DNA from: JAGWRI01 sp963728785
Lineage (GTDB): Bacteria; Gemmatimonadota; Gemmatimonadetes; Gemmatimonadales; Gemmatimonadaceae
Reading direction: 5' to 3'
Length of the DNA: 64,000 bases
Assembly (NCBI GenBank): GCA_963728785.1
Contig: CAVSKV010000004.1
Coordinates: 620,001-684,000 of the forward strand
Below the pieces are notes generated by a model. It was not told where the DNA came from and did no database searches. It saw only the letters and a list, made by a program, of their open reading frames with translations. Shown one piece after another: positions 41,586-50,153 of this stretch. Every line of letters starts with the position of its first letter. Within the stretch, counting starts at the first letter, position 1. The position numbers were made by a program, and so were the translations under genes.

Positions 41586-43073
41586 ATGACGACAACGTTC
41601 AAGAACTTCATTGGCGGGGCCTGGGTTGAGCCCGCTGGCGGCGAATACTTCGAGAATCGCAACCCGGCGGACCACGACGACGTGATCGGGCGGTTCCCGC
41701 GCTCCGACGCGCGGGACGTGCAGAAGGCGGTGGATTCGGCAACGCGGGGCTTCGATCTTTGGAAGCGGACACCGGCGCCGGCCCGCGGGGATGCGATGCG
41801 GCGCGCCGGCGACATCCTGGTGCGGCGCAAGGACGAGATCGCCGATCTGATGACGCGTGAGATGGGAAAGCCGTTGGCCGAGACCAAGGGTGACGTGCAG
41901 GAGGGGATCGACACGGCGTACTACGCGGCCACCGAGGGGCGGCGGTTGTTCGGCCACACCGTGCCCAGCGAACTGCGCAACAAGTGGGCGATGAGCTTCC
42001 GCCGGCCGATCGGCGTGTGCGGCATCATCACGCCGTTCAACTTCCCGCTGGCTATCCCCACCTGGAAGATCTTCCCGGCGCTGCTGTGCGGGAACTCCGT
42101 CGTGTTCAAGCCGGCCGAGGACGTGCCGCACACCGGGCATGTGTTCATCGAAGTTCTGCTCGAGGCCGGCGTACCGCCGGAAGTCCTGCAACTCGTGCAC
42201 GGCATGGGCGAACAGGCGGGCAAGGCCATCGTGGATCACCGCGACGTTCCCGTCGTGTCGTTCACCGGGTCGACCGACACGGGCAGGCTGGTGGGCGAGA
42301 CGTGCGGGCGGATGCACAAGCGGCTCTCGCTCGAGATGGGAGGCAAGAACGCCCAGATCGTGCTCGACGACGCCGACCTGGATCTGGCGCTGGACGGCGT
42401 GCTGTGGGGAGCGTTCGGGACCACGGGCCAACGCTGCACGGCCACGAGCCGGCTCATCGTCCAGAGCGGCGTGCACGATCGTCTTCTCGGCCGGCTCGTA
42501 GAGCGCGTGAAGAAGCTCAAGCTGGGCGACGGCCGCAAGGCGGGCACCGACGTCGGGCCGATGATCAACGAGGCGGCCATCCGCAAAACGGAACACTACG
42601 TGGACGTGGGGCAGTCGGAGGGGGCGGACCTGTTGTGTGGTGGCCGCCGGGCGACGGGCCGCGGGCTGGACAAGGGCTGGTACTTCGAGCCGACGATCTT
42701 TGCCCAGGTCCGCCCCGGGATGCGCATCGAGCAGGAGGAGATCTTCGGGCCGGTGCTGTCGGTGATCCGGGTCGATTCAGCCGACGAGGCGTTCACGGTC
42801 AACAACGATGTGAAATACGGGCTCTCGTCGTCGCTGTACACCCGCGATGTGAATCTGGCCTTCCGTGCTCTGCATGAGTTGGACAACGGGATCACCTACG
42901 TCAACGCACCGACGATCGGCGCCGAAGCCCATCTGCCCTTCGGCGGCGTGAAGCAGACGGGGAACGGCCATCGCGAGGGCGGGTGGGAGGTATATGAGTT
43001 CTATTCTGAGACCAAGGTGGGCTACGTGGACTTCTCGGGGGCGCTGCAGCGGGCGCAGATCGACAATTACTGA
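41586..43073 (+). CDS. NAD(P)-dependent aldehyde dehydrogenase (KGSADH/aminoadipate-semialdehyde-like)
   Basis: A 495-residue aldehyde dehydrogenase distinct from the 29304 paralogue. Catalytic Glu in LEMGGKNAQIV (about 256) and Cys in TTGQRCTATSRL (about 290) are present, along with the cofactor-binding FTGSTDTGR and EEIFGPVLSV. The C-terminal NAPTIGAEAHLPFGGVKQTGNGHREGG segment is typical of the group holding alpha-ketoglutaric-semialdehyde and piperideine-6-carboxylate dehydrogenases. The exact substrate cannot be set from sequence, and there are no pathway genes next to it. Confidence 0.88.
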   Translation: MTTTFKNFIGGAWVEPAGGEYFENRNPADHDDVIGRFPRSDARDVQKAVDSATRGFDLWKRTPAPARGDAMRRAGDILVRRKDEIADLMTREMGKPLAETKGDVQEGIDTAYYAATEGRRLFGHTVPSELRNKWAMSFRRPIGVCGIITPFNFPLAIPTWKIFPALLCGNSVVFKPAEDVPHTGHVFIEVLLEAGVPPEVLQLVHGMGEQAGKAIVDHRDVPVVSFTGSTDTGRLVGETCGRMHKRLSLEMGGKNAQIVLDDADLDLALDGVLWGAFGTTGQRCTATSRLIVQSGVHDRLLGRLVERVKKLKLGDGRKAGTDVGPMINEAAIRKTEHYVDVGQSEGADLLCGGRRATGRGLDKGWYFEPTIFAQVRPGMRIEQEEIFGPVLSVIRVDSADEAFTVNNDVKYGLSSSLYTRDVNLAFRALHELDNGITYVNAPTIGAEAHLPFGGVKQTGNGHREGGWEVYEFYSETKVGYVDFSGALQRAQIDNY

Positions 43074-43245
43074 GTTCGAACGGGCCGGGCGGCGGCACGT
43101 GGGGGTTCGCGGCGCCCGCTTGCATCCCGCCGGGGGTCGCATTAAGTCCCTTGTGACCCGGGTCGGCGGCACGTCGGTGCCGACGCCGAGCGTTTCCGCG
43201 CCCACGCCGGGTTGTGGGTTACGCATGTGCAGGACGAGAGGCTGA

Positions 43246-44037
43246 ATGGACGAGATGGACACCCACTCCGCTGACACGCCGGCGCCGCCGGTGCGGAGCG
43301 TGACGCCGGAGCAGCGCGTGGACGCGCTGCGCGAGGTGAACCGCAGGTCGCGCCCGCTCGCGTTTCTCTGGGAGTGGACCAAGATCTTCTGGATCTCGGT
43401 CGCGCTCTTCCTGGTGATCCGTACGTTCTTCGTGGAGGCGTTCAAGATCCCCACGGGGAGCATGGAGAACACCCTCCAGGCGGGCGACTTCCTGCTCGTC
43501 AACAAGCTGGCGTACGGAGCCGAGGTGCCGTTCACGCACGAGCGACTGCCCGCCTTTGGCCACCCCAAGTTCGGCGACGTGATCGTGTTCGACTGGCCGG
43601 TGGATCCGACCGTGAACTTCGTGAAGCGGCTGGTGGGATTGCCGGGCGACACGCTGGCCATGCGCGGCGGCATTCTGGTGCGCGATGGCCGCGCGGTGAG
43701 CGAGCGCTACGTGCGGCGCGAGGACCCCGACGTGGATGCGTCGGGCGAAGATTTTTCCTGGCAGCGCGACTACCTGGTGCGCAGCGCCCGGGCCGCCGTG
43801 AGCTACCATCCCTCGCGCAACAACTGGGGCCCCATCGTCGTGCCGCCCAGGCACTATTTCGTACTGGGGGACAATCGCGACAACTCTCTGGATAGCCGCT
43901 ACTGGGGATTCGTTCCCGACTCCCTTGTCACGGGGCGCCCCATCCTGATCTATTACAGCTACGCGCCCGACTCGAACCAGGCACTGGCCTGGGTCACCCA
44001 CGTCCGCTGGAAGCGGCTGGGCGAGTTCGTGCGCTGA
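43246..44037 (+). CDS. lepB: Signal peptidase I
   Basis: A 263-residue membrane protease that removes Sec/Tat signal peptides. One transmembrane helix (about 44-60) precedes the catalytic Ser72 in IPTGSMENTL; the general-base Lys127 is in NFVKRLVGLPGD; box E is GDNRDNSLDSRYWGFVP. The N-terminal 40 residues are a cytoplasmic Pro/Arg-rich tail. ATG 43246 gives the longest form; ATG 43255 is also possible. The 172 bases before it hold no gene; a hairpin-forming GGCAC/GTGCC repeat lies near 43164-43182. The sigma-factor gene follows after 84 bases. Confidence 0.94.
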   Translation: MDEMDTHSADTPAPPVRSVTPEQRVDALREVNRRSRPLAFLWEWTKIFWISVALFLVIRTFFVEAFKIPTGSMENTLQAGDFLLVNKLAYGAEVPFTHERLPAFGHPKFGDVIVFDWPVDPTVNFVKRLVGLPGDTLAMRGGILVRDGRAVSERYVRREDPDVDASGEDFSWQRDYLVRSARAAVSYHPSRNNWGPIVVPPRHYFVLGDNRDNSLDSRYWGFVPDSLVTGRPILIYYSYAPDSNQALAWVTHVRWKRLGEFVR

Positions 44038-44121
44038 CCTCTGTGGGTCCCAGCTTCCATGCCCGAGCCCGGGCGGCGCACCTGAGCGCCTAGCACGTCG
44101 CCACCAGGAGTCGTCGGTCGT

Positions 44122-44982
44122 ATGCCTTCGCCAGGCCCCAAGAAGACGTCGTTCGAGGAAGGATCGCTCGACCAGTACTTGCGCGACATCAGCGCCTATC
44201 CCCTCATCTCCCGCGACGAGGAGGTGGCGCTCGCCCAGCGCATCCGCAAGGACGACCAGGAGGCCCTCGACAAGCTCGTGCGGTCGAACCTCCGCTTCGT
44301 GGTCTCGGTGGCCAAGAAGTACCAGAACCAGGGCGTCTCGCTCTCCGACCTGATCAACGAGGGCAACCTCGGTCTCATCCGCGCTGCCCACAAATTCGAC
44401 GAGACCAAGGGCATCAAGTTCATCTCGTACGCCGTGTGGTGGATCCGGCAGGCGATTCTCCAGGCACTGGCCGAGCAGTCGCGCATCGTGCGCGTGCCCC
44501 TCAACCGCGCCGGCACGCTGCACCGCATCGGCAAGCGGGCGAACGTGCTCCTCCAGGAACTGGGCCGCGAGGCCACCCACGCCGAGATCGCCGATGGCAT
44601 GGACATCACCGAAGAAGAAGTCGCCAAGACGATGTCCATCTCGCAGACGCACCTGTCGCTCGATGCCCCGCTCTCCCCGGGCGAGGACAACAAGCTCCTC
44701 GACTACCTGGCCGACAACGTCAGCCCCACCCCCGACGAACAGACATTCGAGAAGGCGCTCACCGAGTCGATCGAGGAGGCGCTCTCGCACCTCAAGGAAC
44801 GCGAGTCGAAGATTCTACGCCTCTACTTCGGCCTCGGCGACCAGGCGGAACCGATGACGCTCGAGGAGATTGGCGCGTTGCTCGGCATCACCCGCGAACG
44901 CGTGCGCCAGATCAAGGAGAAGGCGCTGAGTCGCCTACGCCACGTGTCGCGCGCCCGGGCGTTGGAATCGTATCTGGGGTAG
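44122..44982 (+). CDS. Sigma-70 family factor, short primary-type (RpoD/RpoS-like)
   Basis: A 286-residue sigma factor lacking region 1.1. Region 1.2 (SLDQYLRDISAYPLIS), region 2 with the core-binding and -10 recognition helices (DLINEGNLGLIRAAHKFD, KFISYAVWWIRQAI), region 3 and region 4 (TLEEIGALLGITRERVRQIKEKAL) are all complete. The size and sequence resemble the short primary sigma factors of Bacteroidota and relatives. Whether it is the housekeeping factor here or an alternative group 2 factor cannot be decided from one window. An AGGAG sequence precedes the ATG by about nine bases. Confidence 0.92.
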   Translation: MPSPGPKKTSFEEGSLDQYLRDISAYPLISRDEEVALAQRIRKDDQEALDKLVRSNLRFVVSVAKKYQNQGVSLSDLINEGNLGLIRAAHKFDETKGIKFISYAVWWIRQAILQALAEQSRIVRVPLNRAGTLHRIGKRANVLLQELGREATHAEIADGMDITEEEVAKTMSISQTHLSLDAPLSPGEDNKLLDYLADNVSPTPDEQTFEKALTESIEEALSHLKERESKILRLYFGLGDQAEPMTLEEIGALLGITRERVRQIKEKALSRLRHVSRARALESYLG

Positions 44983-44992
44983 GGTGGGGCAG

Positions 44993-45022
44993 GGACAGTC
45001 GGATAGTCGGGCAGTCGGACAG
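44993..45022. repeat. Octamer array between the sigma-factor and yajQ genes
   Basis: GGAC then AGTCGGAT, AGTCGGGC, AGTCGGAC and AG: three full octamers in tandem in left-type orientation. It lies 11 bases after the sigma-factor stop, between convergent genes. Confidence 0.7.
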
Positions 45023-45063
45023 CAAAGGGGCGCAACGACGCGCCACCTCGCTGCGGGACCGCG

Positions 45064-45564
45064 CTAGCGGTAGTTCCCGAATTGGAGTTCCACGCCGAAG
45101 TCGTGGCTGCGGAGCAGGGTCATCACGGCCTGGAGGTCGTCTCTCGAGGGCGAACTCACGCGGACCTGCTCTCCCTGGATGGCGGCCTGGACCTTCTTGA
45201 ACTTGGCCTCTTTGATGGCCGCCGCGATCTTCTTGGCGGTGTCGCCGTCGAGTGCGGTCTTGAGCTTCACCTCGCGGCGAACCGTGTCACCACCGGCGGG
45301 CTTGACCTCGCCCACGTCGAGGTTCTTGACCGACACGCCCCGCTTGATGAGCCGCGTCTGTACGACGTCGAACAATGACTTCATCTGAAAGTCGCTGTCG
45401 GCGACGAGGACGAGCAAGTCCTCGCCCCGCCTGAACTCGATCGTCGCCTTCGAGCCTTTGAAGTCGTAGCGCTGCGCGATCTCCTTCTGCGCCTGGTTGA
45501 TCGCGTTGTCGACCTCCTGGAGGTCAACGCCGGTGGTGATGTCGAAGGAGGAAGTGGAAGGCAT
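45064..45564 (-). CDS. yajQ: YajQ-family nucleotide-binding protein
   Basis: A 166-residue member of the YajQ family (starts PSTSSFDITTGVDLQEVDNAINQA; RYDFKGSKATIEF; ends LRSHDFGVELQFGNYR). Members bind nucleotides, and a Xanthomonas homologue binds cyclic di-GMP; the general cellular role is unclear. Length and both conserved ends are complete. It stands alone, convergent with the sigma-factor gene, and octamer repeats lie on both sides of it. Confidence 0.93.
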   Translation of the reverse strand: MPSTSSFDITTGVDLQEVDNAINQAQKEIAQRYDFKGSKATIEFRRGEDLLVLVADSDFQMKSLFDVVQTRLIKRGVSVKNLDVGEVKPAGGDTVRREVKLKTALDGDTAKKIAAAIKEAKFKKVQAAIQGEQVRVSSPSRDDLQAVMTLLRSHDFGVELQFGNYR

Positions 45565-45578
45565 GGTGCGGGGGAGAG

Positions 45579-45610
45579 AGTCTGAGAGTCAGACAGTCAG
45601 ACAGGCAGAC
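45579..45610. repeat. Left octamer array flanking the four-helix-bundle pseudogene
   Basis: Four tandem octamers: AGTCTGAG, AGTCAGAC, AGTCAGAC, AGGCAGAC. Their orientation is opposite to the array at 46063-46126, so the two arrays form imperfect inverted terminal repeats around the pseudogene. Confidence 0.7.
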
Positions 45611-45679
45611 AGCGGGGAGTTGCGACTGGCTGCACGAAAACGATGACGCGGCCGGAGCGCAAGGACTCCATCTTGCAGC

Positions 45680-46056
45680 ATGCAGAGTCCGAAGAATCTC
45701 AAGGTCACCGAGAAGGCAGAGAATCTGGCGGTCCTCGCTTATCGGGTAACGGCCGCGTTCCCCCGTCATGAGCAGTTCGGCCTCACTTCGCAAATGCGGA
45801 GGGCCGCCGTGTCCGTGGGGTCCGACATCGCGGGAGGGGGTGCGGTCGCGCCGGCGACCGTCAACTGGCGACGTTTCTGCAGTATGCCCTTGCCTCAGCC
45901 GGGGAGTTGGAATTCCAACTGCGGGTCGCCGCTCGCCTCGGATTCGGGAACCCCGCATGGGTCGAGTCGCTCACCGAGGCCGCCGGCGAACTGAAGCGGA
46001 TGCTCTCCCGTCTGATCGTCTCGCTGAGGAAGCAGCGCCGCTCGCCCCGCACGTAG
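45680..46056 (+). pseudogene. Frameshifted four-helix-bundle protein (23S rRNA intervening-sequence protein family)
   Basis: The first frame (ATG 45680) encodes NLKVTEKAENLAVLAYRVTAAFP and SQMRRAAVSVGSDIAGG, the typical first half of the S23/IVP four-helix-bundle family (where members read SIPSNIAEG). Within the G-rich run near 45835-45847 the frame shifts; the second half continues in another frame as CGRAGDRQLATFLQYALASAGELEFQL and ends LSRLIVSLRKQRRSPRT at TAG 46054-46056. Two surplus Gs relative to the expected codons would explain it. Together the halves give a full-length protein of about 125 residues. It may be a real pseudogene, a programmed-frameshift gene or a sequencing error in the G-run. 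Confidence 0.8.
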
Positions 46057-46062
46057 GCTTGC

Positions 46063-46126
46063 AGTCCGACTGCCCGACTGCCCGACTGCCCGACTGCCCG
46101 ACTGCCCGACTGCCCGACTGCCCGAC
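46063..46126. repeat. Right octamer array: seven perfect TGCCCGAC copies
   Basis: Seven exact tandem copies of TGCCCGAC (46071-46126) are preceded by one variant copy, AGTCCGAC (46063-46070). This is the longest octamer array in the window. It lies between the four-helix-bundle pseudogene and rimO, whose GTG start is 29 bases further on. Confidence 0.85.
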
Positions 46127-46154
46127 ACCGCCCCGGGGGACTAACTTCCCCCAC

Positions 46155-47531
46155 GTGAAAGTCTCCTTCATTACCCTCGGATGCGATAAGAACACCGTCG
46201 ATTCCGAACGCTACCTCGCGCAGCTCGCCGATCGCGGGGCGGAGTTTGCGGACGACGCATCCCAGGCCGACGTGATCGTCATCAACACCTGCGGGTTCAT
46301 CGACGCCGCCAAGAAGGAGTCCATCGATGCCATCGTGGGCGCGGGGCGCCTGAAGATCGAGGGTCGCGCCCAGGCCGTGGTCGCGGTGGGCTGTATGGTG
46401 CAGCGCCACAAGGACGAATTGGCGGCGGAACTCCCCGAGGTCGATCTCTTTCTTGGCTCGTCGGAGATGGACCGGCTGATTCCGGAATTGGCTGCGCGCG
46501 GGCTCATCGACGATGTACCCGTCCTCCATCCGGGGATCCGGATGTTCACCGGCCAGCTCCCCCACGTGCGGTACCTCAAGATCAGTGAGGGGTGCGACCA
46601 CGGGTGTGCGTTCTGCGCCATCCCGCTGATGCGCGGCCGCCACCGCTCGTTCGCCCTCGACGAGGTCGTGCGCGAGGCGCAGTTGCTCGAGGCCCAGGGT
46701 GCGCGCGAGGTGAACCTCGTGGCGCAGGACCTGGCCCACTACGGGCGCGACCGCCGCGACGGGATCGCGCTGCCCGGGCTGCTCAAGGCTCTGGTGCGTG
46801 AGACCTCGATGCCCTGGATCCGCATGCTTTATCTCTACTCGGCGGGGCTCACTCCGGAACTGCTGGATCTCATGGCCACCGAGCCGCGCATCCTGCCGTA
46901 CCTCGACATGCCCATGCAGCACGCCTCAGACTCCGTGCTGGCGCGGATGCGCCGCCCCGAGCGACAGGCTACGATCCGTGCGCGCGTGGCTCGCATCCGC
47001 GAGACCGTGCCCGATGTCGCGATCAGGACGACGTGCATCGTTGGCTTCCCGGGCGAGACCGACGCCGACTTCGCCCAGCTATTAGCATTCCTTGAAGAGG
47101 TCCAGTTCGACCGCGTCGGCGCCTTCACGTACTCCCGCCAGGACGGCACCCTTGCCGCCGAGATGGAAGACGACGTGCCGGAATCGCTCAAGCAGGAACG
47201 GCTCGAACGGCTGAACGAACTCCAACGCCTGGTCACCGCCGACCGGTACGAGGCCCGCGTGGGCCGTACCGTCCGCGCCATGGTGGATCGCGTGCAGGAT
47301 GACGGCATGGTGCAGGCGCGAACGATCTGGCAGGCCGATGACATTGACGGCGTCACTTGGCTGGATGCCGACGCCGCACTCCCCGGCGCCCTGGTAGACG
47401 TCGTGATCGAGGACGTCGACGACTATGACTTCCGCGCCAGGGTGGCCGGCATCGTGGAGCCGCTGCTCGCGCCCGCCAAACGGCGCTGGCTGCCGATGGC
47501 CGCCACGACCGTCGGAAGCTTCGGACGATGA
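46155..47531 (+). CDS. rimO: Ribosomal protein S12 methylthiotransferase RimO
   Basis: A 458-residue radical-SAM enzyme that methylthiolates an aspartate of ribosomal protein S12. The N-terminal UPF0004 domain (SFITLGCDKNTVDSE, INTCGF, VAVGCM) supplies three cysteines for the auxiliary cluster; the radical-SAM motif is CDHGCAFCAIP (about 148-158); a TRAM-like domain ends the protein. The start is GTG 46155 at the conserved KVSFITLGC; the open frame further upstream covers the pseudogene and octamer array and is not coding. RimO and hemL overlap by four bases (ATGA). Confidence 0.95.
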   Translation: MKVSFITLGCDKNTVDSERYLAQLADRGAEFADDASQADVIVINTCGFIDAAKKESIDAIVGAGRLKIEGRAQAVVAVGCMVQRHKDELAAELPEVDLFLGSSEMDRLIPELAARGLIDDVPVLHPGIRMFTGQLPHVRYLKISEGCDHGCAFCAIPLMRGRHRSFALDEVVREAQLLEAQGAREVNLVAQDLAHYGRDRRDGIALPGLLKALVRETSMPWIRMLYLYSAGLTPELLDLMATEPRILPYLDMPMQHASDSVLARMRRPERQATIRARVARIRETVPDVAIRTTCIVGFPGETDADFAQLLAFLEEVQFDRVGAFTYSRQDGTLAAEMEDDVPESLKQERLERLNELQRLVTADRYEARVGRTVRAMVDRVQDDGMVQARTIWQADDIDGVTWLDADAALPGALVDVVIEDVDDYDFRARVAGIVEPLLAPAKRRWLPMAATTVGSFGR

Positions 47532-48817
47532 GCGGATACTCGCGGTCGGCGGAACTCATGCGGCGGTCGCGCGAGATCTTTCCGGGGGGCGTCAACTCCC
47601 CGGTGCGCGCCTTCGGGGGGGTGGGTGGAACGCCCATCGTGGCTGAGCGTGGCGAGGGCTGCCGTCTGTTCGACGTGGACGGCAATGAGTACATCGACTT
47701 CGTGCTCTCCTGGGGCCCGCTGGTGCTCGGCCACGCACCCCCTGCGGTGCTCGATGCGCTCGACGAGGCGATGCAACGCGGCACGAGCTTCGGCATGCCC
47801 ACCGAACTCGAACTGCGGCTGGGCGAGTTGATCCATGAGCGGATGCCGCACCTGGAACGGCTGCGGTTCGTGTCCAGTGGCACGGAAGCCACGATGAGCG
47901 CCGTGCGGGTGGCGCGGGCCCACACCGGCCGCGACGGCATCCTCAAGTTCGACGGCTGCTACCACGGCCACGCTGATTCCTTTCTCGTCAAGGCCGGGTC
48001 GGGGGTGGCCACGCTTGGCCTGCCCAATTCGCCCGGCGTGCCTTTGGCCCTCGCCGAACTCACCTTGGTAGCGCCCTACAATGACGTGCCGGCCGTGGAG
48101 CGGATCGTGGCCGAGCAGGGCGATCGCATCGCGGCCATCATCGTCGAGCCCGTGGTGGGCAACGCGGGGTTCATCCCGCCCGATCCGGCCTTTCTGCCGG
48201 CGCTGCGTCGGGCGGCGGACGTGGCGGGCGCGGTGCTGATCTTCGACGAGGTGATGACGGGGTTTCGCATCGCGCCCTCGGGCGCGCCCGAACGGTTCGG
48301 GGTGAAGCCCGACCTGACCACGCTCGGCAAGGTGATCGGGGGCGGACTGCCCGTGGCGGCCTACGGCGGGCGGGCCGATTTGATGGACGCGGTGGCACCG
48401 GCGGGGCCCGTCTATCAGGCGGGCACACTGTCCGGGAACCCGCTCGCCATGGCTGCCGGATATGCTACTATTAGTATGCTCACGCGCGATCTCCACGATC
48501 GCATCGCGGCCCGCACGGCGGCCCTCGTTCAGGGATTCCGGGAGATCGCCGCGCGCCGCGGCGTGCCGTTCACGGCCGACCTCGCCGGGTCCATGTGGGG
48601 GTTCTTCTTCCGCGCCGAGCCGGTGCGCAACTTTGCCGACGCCCGCGCGTCCGACAGCGAGCTGTTCAAGCGGTTCTTCCACGAAGCCCTGGCGCGCGGC
48701 GTCTACCTGGCCCCATCGCCGTTCGAGGCCGCCTTCATGTCGGCTGCCCATGGCGACTACGACGTGAGCCTGGCCCTGGAACGGATCGACGCGGCGCTGG
48801 GAGCGGCGCGTGGCTAG
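47528..48817 (+). CDS. hemL: Glutamate-1-semialdehyde 2,1-aminomutase
   Basis: A 429-residue PLP enzyme that makes 5-aminolevulinate in the C5 pathway of heme synthesis. Typical segments are SRSAELMRRSREIFPGGVNSPVR at the start, VSSGTEATMSAVRVARA, DEVMTGFR, and the PLP lysine in TTLGKVIGGGLP (about 263-274). Full length with both ends intact. It overlaps rimO by four bases and the next gene by eight. A short AT-rich codon patch encodes GYATISML at 48461-48480. No hemA is in the window. Confidence 0.95.
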   Translation: MSGYSRSAELMRRSREIFPGGVNSPVRAFGGVGGTPIVAERGEGCRLFDVDGNEYIDFVLSWGPLVLGHAPPAVLDALDEAMQRGTSFGMPTELELRLGELIHERMPHLERLRFVSSGTEATMSAVRVARAHTGRDGILKFDGCYHGHADSFLVKAGSGVATLGLPNSPGVPLALAELTLVAPYNDVPAVERIVAEQGDRIAAIIVEPVVGNAGFIPPDPAFLPALRRAADVAGAVLIFDEVMTGFRIAPSGAPERFGVKPDLTTLGKVIGGGLPVAAYGGRADLMDAVAPAGPVYQAGTLSGNPLAMAAGYATISMLTRDLHDRIAARTAALVQGFREIAARRGVPFTADLAGSMWGFFFRAEPVRNFADARASDSELFKRFFHEALARGVYLAPSPFEAAFMSAAHGDYDVSLALERIDAALGAARG

Positions 48818-50123
48818 GCGAGCCGTCGCGTTCGCGCTCGTCACCCTCGTCGGCTGTTCCACGATCCTTTACGGGCGCAATCCGGGCCGCGACGTCAACG
48901 CCCGATCCGCCCCCGGCCGGCTGGCCGCGGGGCTGCCCCGCGTTCCTCCACCGGTGGCCGACCCCGACCACATCCTACACGTCGCGCTGTTCACCGGCGC
49001 GTCGTCGGTACGCCTGTCGGCCACCGGCCCCTGGCAGTTGCTCGAGGGCGACAGCCGGACGTTCCTGGCTCGCGGCCAACCCAATGAAACGTGGCGTGTG
49101 CAACACAATGGCGGCGACGTCCGCGCCGTGCGGAGCGACGGGATGCCCACGGTGTGGAAGCCGCGGGCCCTCGTGGCGCGGGCGGACGACTCCACCGCCT
49201 ACATGCTCGTGGACGGCAAGCGCTACCGCGGCGAGTTGCGGCTGGCGGGCAGTGACACGGGGCTCGTCGTGATCGAGACCGTCGGCGTGGAGGACTACCT
49301 GCGGGGAGTCGTGCCCCTCGAGATCGGTGACCGCGCCCCCGGCGACTCCTCGGCGATCCAGGCGCAGGCGGTGACCGCACGCAGCTATGCGTACACCCAC
49401 CTGGCCGAGCCCGAGAGCGGCGACTACGATCTTACCGCCGGCGTGATGGACCAAGTATACGGCGGAGTGGACGCCGAGTCGGCCGTGGGGAATGCCGCCG
49501 TGGCGGCCACCGCCGGCATCGTGGTGATCTACGGTGGGCGCGTGGTCAACGCGCCCTACAGCTCGACGTGCGGCGGGGAAACCGCCGCGCCTTCGGAAGT
49601 GTGGCATTCGCCCGATGAACCCTACCTGCGGCCGGTGAGCGACCGGATTCCCGGCACCGACCGCTACTACTGCGACATCGCGCCGCGCTTCAAGTGGACG
49701 CGGACGTTGTCGGCCTCCGATCTCAACGGGGCCGTGGCCCGCTATCTGTCGGCCTACGCCGCGGTGCCGGGGGGCGACCCCGGGTTGGTGCGCGACATTT
49801 CGGTGATCAACCGCACACCCTCGGGCCGGGTCGGGCAGCTCCGGGTGGAAACCGACCGCGGATCGTACGTTCTCCGGGGCAACGACATGCGGTACGTGCT
49901 GCGAAACGTCGGTGGCGAGATCCTCAACAGCACCTATTTTTCAGTGTCCACCGAGCATATGGCAAGCGGAGCGCTGGCCCGCCTCGTGCTCGACGGCCGC
50001 GGCTTCGGCCACGGAGTGGGGATGTGCCAGTGGGGTGCGATCGGCCGGGCGAGAGCAGGACAGGACTTTCGCACGATCCTCCGCACCTACTATCCCGGCA
50101 CGGCGCTGGGCGTCGTGCAATAG
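48810..50123 (+). CDS. SpoIID/LytB-domain lipoprotein (putative peptidoglycan lytic enzyme)
   Basis: A 437-residue protein with a lipoprotein signal (LVTLVGC, lipid-Cys about residue 16). The SpoIID domain begins near 150 with GVEDYLRGVVPLEIG (containing the conserved catalytic-type Glu), AIQAQAVTARSYA, then STCGGETAAPSEVW and the C-terminal GRGFGHGVGMCQWGA. SpoIID of Bacillus cleaves denuded glycan strands during engulfment; homologues in non-sporulating bacteria probably remodel peptidoglycan. The start is GTG 48810, overlapping hemL by eight bases. Lnt, needed for mature lipoproteins, is two genes downstream. Confidence 0.88.
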   Translation: MARRAVAFALVTLVGCSTILYGRNPGRDVNARSAPGRLAAGLPRVPPPVADPDHILHVALFTGASSVRLSATGPWQLLEGDSRTFLARGQPNETWRVQHNGGDVRAVRSDGMPTVWKPRALVARADDSTAYMLVDGKRYRGELRLAGSDTGLVVIETVGVEDYLRGVVPLEIGDRAPGDSSAIQAQAVTARSYAYTHLAEPESGDYDLTAGVMDQVYGGVDAESAVGNAAVAATAGIVVIYGGRVVNAPYSSTCGGETAAPSEVWHSPDEPYLRPVSDRIPGTDRYYCDIAPRFKWTRTLSASDLNGAVARYLSAYAAVPGGDPGLVRDISVINRTPSGRVGQLRVETDRGSYVLRGNDMRYVLRNVGGEILNSTYFSVSTEHMASGALARLVLDGRGFGHGVGMCQWGAIGRARAGQDFRTILRTYYPGTALGVVQ

Positions 50124-50153
50124 GAACGCGGAACGACTGGAGACCGAGGGAAG

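Noticed and set aside
43219..44790. A 523-codon open frame on the minus strand across lepB and the sigma factor
   Set aside because: It lies antisense to two well-supported genes, is Arg/His/Gly-rich as expected for a GC-rich shadow frame, and shows no family motif.
46063..46126. Tandem repeats that might suggest a CRISPR array
   Set aside because: The units are only eight bases and directly adjacent with no spacers, and no cas genes are present.
45768..46154. N-terminal extension of RimO through the octamer array
   Set aside because: Its translation contains repeated DCPTARLP from the octamers and lacks similarity to RimO; the family N-terminus begins at GTG 46155.
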